Below are positions 15,088-17,260 of a stretch of DNA of 17,260 nucleotides, in pieces. Origin of the DNA: Chloroflexota bacterium (GTDB lineage Bacteria; Chloroflexota; Dormibacteria; Dormibacterales; Dormibacteraceae); NCBI GenBank assembly GCA_005880175.1, contig VBJR01000039.1:1177-18436 (forward strand), written 5' to 3'. Under the pieces are notes generated by a model. It ran no database searches. It had not been told where the DNA came from and was given only the letters and a program-made list of their open reading frames with translations. Numbering within the stretch: the first letter of the stretch is position 1; the number at the start of each line of letters is the position of its first letter. The position numbers and the translations under genes were made by a program.

Positions 15088-16230
15088 CTACCTCGTGAAC
15101 ACGTGGACCGCCGAGACCAGGTTGTCGCCCTCGCCCCAGCCGCCCGCGTTCTGGGCCAGCGCCACCCGGGCGCCCTCGACCTGGCGCTCGCCGGCCCGGC
15201 CCTGGACCTGCAGGACCGCCTCCGTGATCTGGGCCAGCCCCGTCGCCCCGATCGGGTGGCCGCGGGCCAGCAGGCCGCCGCTCGTGTTGACCGGGCACGT
15301 TCCGCCCAGGCGCGTCGCGCCGCTCCGGATCAGCGCCGGGCCGTCGCCCGGCGCGGCCAGGCCCAGCTGCTCGTACAGCGTCAGCTCCGCCGACGCCGCC
15401 GCCTCGTGCAGCTCCACGCAGTCGAGTTCGCTCGGGCCCAGCCCGGCCATCTCGTACCCGGCCTGGGCGGCCAGCTCCGACACCTTCGCGACAGGGCCGG
15501 CCGACCGCAGCACCGACGCGGCAATCCGCGGCCTTCCCGGCGCCGGCGCGGCCACCAGCACCGCCGCCGCCGCCCCGTCGGAGATCGGCGAGCACATCAG
15601 CAGCGTGAACGGCCACACGATCGCACGCGAGGCCAGCACCTCGTCCACGGTCAGCTCGCCGCCGTACTGGGCGAGCGGGTTGAGCGCGCCGTGCCGCTGG
15701 TTCTTGACCACCACCTCGGCGAAGTCGCGGACCGTCGCCCCGGTCGCCTCCATGTACTCGATCGCGGCGCCGGCGTAGAGGTCCATCAGGAACGAGCGGT
15801 CGGACGGCTGCTCGGCCGGGACCGTCTCCACGTCGATCGAGCCGCCGATGGCGGCGAACGAGCGCGCCTTGTCCGGGTGCGTCATCTTCTCGGCCCCGAC
15901 CGCCAGCGCCACGTCGCACATGCCCGCGGCCACCGACTGCCACGCCAGGTGGAACGCGCTGGACGCCGACGCGCAGGCGTTCTCGACGTTGAACATCGGG
16001 ATGCCGCCCAGCCCCAGGGGCCGCAGCGTCACCTGCGCCGCCACCATCTCCTGGCCCGTGATGGAGCCGGCCACCGCGTTGCCGAACCAGCACGCCTGGA
16101 CGTCGCCCACGTCGAGCTCCGCGCCGGCCAGCGCCGTCCGCACCGCCTCGGCGGTCAGGTCCTTCAGCGACCGGTCCGGCTGCTTGGCGAACAGCGTCAT
16201 GCCGACGCCGCCGACGTAGACGTCCCTCAC
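15088..16230 (-). CDS. Thiolase family protein (SCP-x/lipid-transfer-like acetyl-CoA acetyltransferase)
   Basis: This is a cytoplasmic thiolase-fold enzyme of 380 residues, the usual length for SCP-x-type thiolases, which cleave or condense acyl-CoA thioesters. Seen: nucleophile C86 in VENACASASSAF (82-93), CVELHEAAAS (271-280) with H275 at the position of the family's NEAF/HDCF loop, and GGLLARGHPIGATG (318-331) with catalytic H325. The C-terminal cysteine loop of classical thiolases is replaced by AQNAGGWGEGDN (359-370), as in SCP-x and lipid-transfer-type members. The start is GTG 16228-16230, overlapping the methyltransferase TGA by 4 nt. There is no clear ribosome binding site, so translation is probably coupled to that gene. 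Partner OB-fold/zinc-ribbon (DUF35) proteins common beside such thiolases are not in the window. The substrate is unknown. Confidence 0.88.
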   Translation of the reverse strand: MRDVYVGGVGMTLFAKQPDRSLKDLTAEAVRTALAGAELDVGDVQACWFGNAVAGSITGQEMVAAQVTLRPLGLGGIPMFNVENACASASSAFHLAWQSVAAGMCDVALAVGAEKMTHPDKARSFAAIGGSIDVETVPAEQPSDRSFLMDLYAGAAIEYMEATGATVRDFAEVVVKNQRHGALNPLAQYGGELTVDEVLASRAIVWPFTLLMCSPISDGAAAAVLVAAPAPGRPRIAASVLRSAGPVAKVSELAAQAGYEMAGLGPSELDCVELHEAAASAELTLYEQLGLAAPGDGPALIRSGATRLGGTCPVNTSGGLLARGHPIGATGLAQITEAVLQVQGRAGERQVEGARVALAQNAGGWGEGDNLVSAVHVFTR

Positions 16231-17258
16231 CGGGAGGCCGTGATGTACGTCCAGCAGGCGCGGAAGTCCTTGCGGCCGCCGAACAGGATGTCCATCGAGT
16301 GGCGGATCAGGGCCAGCCGGTCCTCCACCGCCTCGGGCGACGGCGGCTGACCGTCCACCCGCTCGGTGCCGCCGACCCAGCCCAGCACCGCGTCGTGGTA
16401 CGTGCTCATCAGCTCGAACCAGTCGTCCACGCTGGCCTCGATCGTCTCCTCGTGCACGTCCTTCACGTGCAGGCTCGCCGCCTCCAGCGTCTCCAGGTAG
16501 TACTGCAGCGGCCGCGGCGTGATGAACACCCGGTCCCGGTGAGCCCGGTGGGCGCCCAGGCGCTCCTCATCGTCCAGCGCGTCCCGGTACGCCGCGTAGC
16601 GAGCGTCGGTCCGGACCAGGCCCTCGGCCACCTCGTCGATGACCCACACGGTCTCGTCCAGGATCCACTCGTTGGGCCGGGCCCGCGGGTTGCGGATGTT
16701 GCCCGAGTTGATGAACACGGACCCGCCCGGCCGCAGCGTCCGCACCCACGAGGCGAGCGTGTCGGGCAGGTCGTAGTAGAGGTGGATCGCGTTCGTCGAG
16801 ACGATCGCGTCCACGCCCCGGCCGGCGATCTCCGGGCCCAGCACCTCGTCCAGGAGCAGCAGCCGCTTCTCGGCCTTCAGGTAGGGGAGCAGCCGCAGCC
16901 CGACCAGCGGGTCGTCGCGGAACTTCTCCAGCGCGACGCGCAGGAACTTGGCCGAGCTGTCCACGATCAGCATCCCCACCTGGCGGTCGAACATGCGCAG
17001 CTTGAGCCGGTCGAGCAGGATGCCCGTGCCGCCCGAGTAGTCCACCAGCAGGTCGCCGTCGCGCAGGCTGCGCGTCAGGTCCTCGACCGTCGGGTCCAGG
17101 TTGCGGTACCAGCCGTGGTTCTCGACCGTGTCGTACGCGAGCCCGAAGCTGTCCACGTCCTGCCGCGTCCAGTCCTCGTCCGGGATGCGCGCGAACCCGG
17201 CCGGCCACGCGAACTCGCGGGAGCCGGCGGCGGCCGCGCTCGGCAGCGGGGCCGACAC
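16227..17258 (-). CDS. Class I SAM-dependent methyltransferase
   Basis: The protein is 343 residues if it starts at the GTG at 17256-17258, right at the window edge, so the true start may lie outside. Seen: SAM-binding motif I LLVDYSGGTGILL (70-82), a second-strand acidic end in GMLIVDSSAKF, motif IV-like DAIVSTNAIHLYYDL, and the post-strand RTLRPGGSVFINSG typical of Rossmann-fold methyltransferases. An N-terminal region of about 65 residues (SFGLAYDTVENHGWYRNL) and a C-terminal helical part probably form the acceptor pocket. The acceptor is unknown. The thiolase follows with a 4-nt overlap, suggesting a shared lipid, polyketide-like or acyl-CoA pathway. Confidence 0.88.
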   Translation of the reverse strand: MSAPLPSAAAAGSREFAWPAGFARIPDEDWTRQDVDSFGLAYDTVENHGWYRNLDPTVEDLTRSLRDGDLLVDYSGGTGILLDRLKLRMFDRQVGMLIVDSSAKFLRVALEKFRDDPLVGLRLLPYLKAEKRLLLLDEVLGPEIAGRGVDAIVSTNAIHLYYDLPDTLASWVRTLRPGGSVFINSGNIRNPRARPNEWILDETVWVIDEVAEGLVRTDARYAAYRDALDDEERLGAHRAHRDRVFITPRPLQYYLETLEAASLHVKDVHEETIEASVDDWFELMSTYHDAVLGWVGGTERVDGQPPSPEAVEDRLALIRHSMDILFGGRKDFRACWTYITASR

Positions 17259-17260
17259 CG

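Noticed and set aside
12937..16350. 1137-residue plus-strand open frame
   Set aside because: It overlaps the tandem regulator out of frame, crosses the 17-bp hairpin and then runs antisense to the thiolase. It has no domain motifs.
1..17260. CRISPR array, tRNA or rRNA genes
   Set aside because: No regularly spaced repeats and no tRNA or rRNA-like conserved segments were seen on either strand.

Overview
The window is very GC-rich, with near-saturated G/C at third codon positions, GTG and TTG starts and TTGAC-type promoters. This fits a high-GC actinobacterium-like genome, but no rRNA or tRNA is present to place it. Long open frames on nearly every strand are GC shadows. I accept ten genes.

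Left part (1-4514). A partial sugar-type ABC transporter ATPase runs leftward off the window; its signature motif and catalytic glutamate are altered. Divergent from it are a cytochrome P450 (1094-2398), a P-loop nucleotide-kinase-like protein starting at a TTG (2478-3203), and a protein joining a probable archaeo-eukaryotic-primase-like domain to a RelA/SpoT-type HD hydrolase domain (3271-4422, probably really ending at 4514). The P450 and the primase-HD gene share one promoter design: two TTGAC boxes 10 bp apart, a 17-bp spacer and CATGCT. The copy before the primase-HD gene also holds a perfect 9-bp inverted repeat between the -35 and -10 boxes.

Centre (4678-14839). Five tightly packed plus-strand genes look like one operon for an unusual signalling device. 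They are: (1) a protein of about 1350 residues with TPR-like helices and a degenerate histidine-kinase-like ATPase C-terminus, interrupted by a frameshift near 5520; (2) an 896-residue receiver, protein-pseudokinase and NERD-like fusion; (3) an unrecognised 291-residue protein; (4) a receiver with a helical tail whose conserved lysine is missing; (5) a 644-residue receiver-wHTH-receiver-wHTH protein in which the first receiver lacks the phosphoacceptor and the second is intact. The parts suggest a sensor with a decayed kinase, several receivers, a possible nuclease-like module and a two-headed transcription factor. To my knowledge this combination is not a described system. Biological conflict or stress signalling is an inference from the NERD, pseudokinase, TPR and primase-HD parts.

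Right part (14840-17260). A 248-bp convergent intergenic region carries a perfect 17-bp hairpin, a 13-bp inverted repeat and a short hairpin abutting the thiolase stop. On the minus strand, a SAM-dependent methyltransferase (possibly starting outside the window) overlaps an SCP-x-like thiolase by 4 nt, so the two are probably translationally coupled.

Both suspected frameshifts (near 4400 and 5520) go in the same direction and would each be repaired by one added base, so sequencing or assembly error should be excluded before calling decay.
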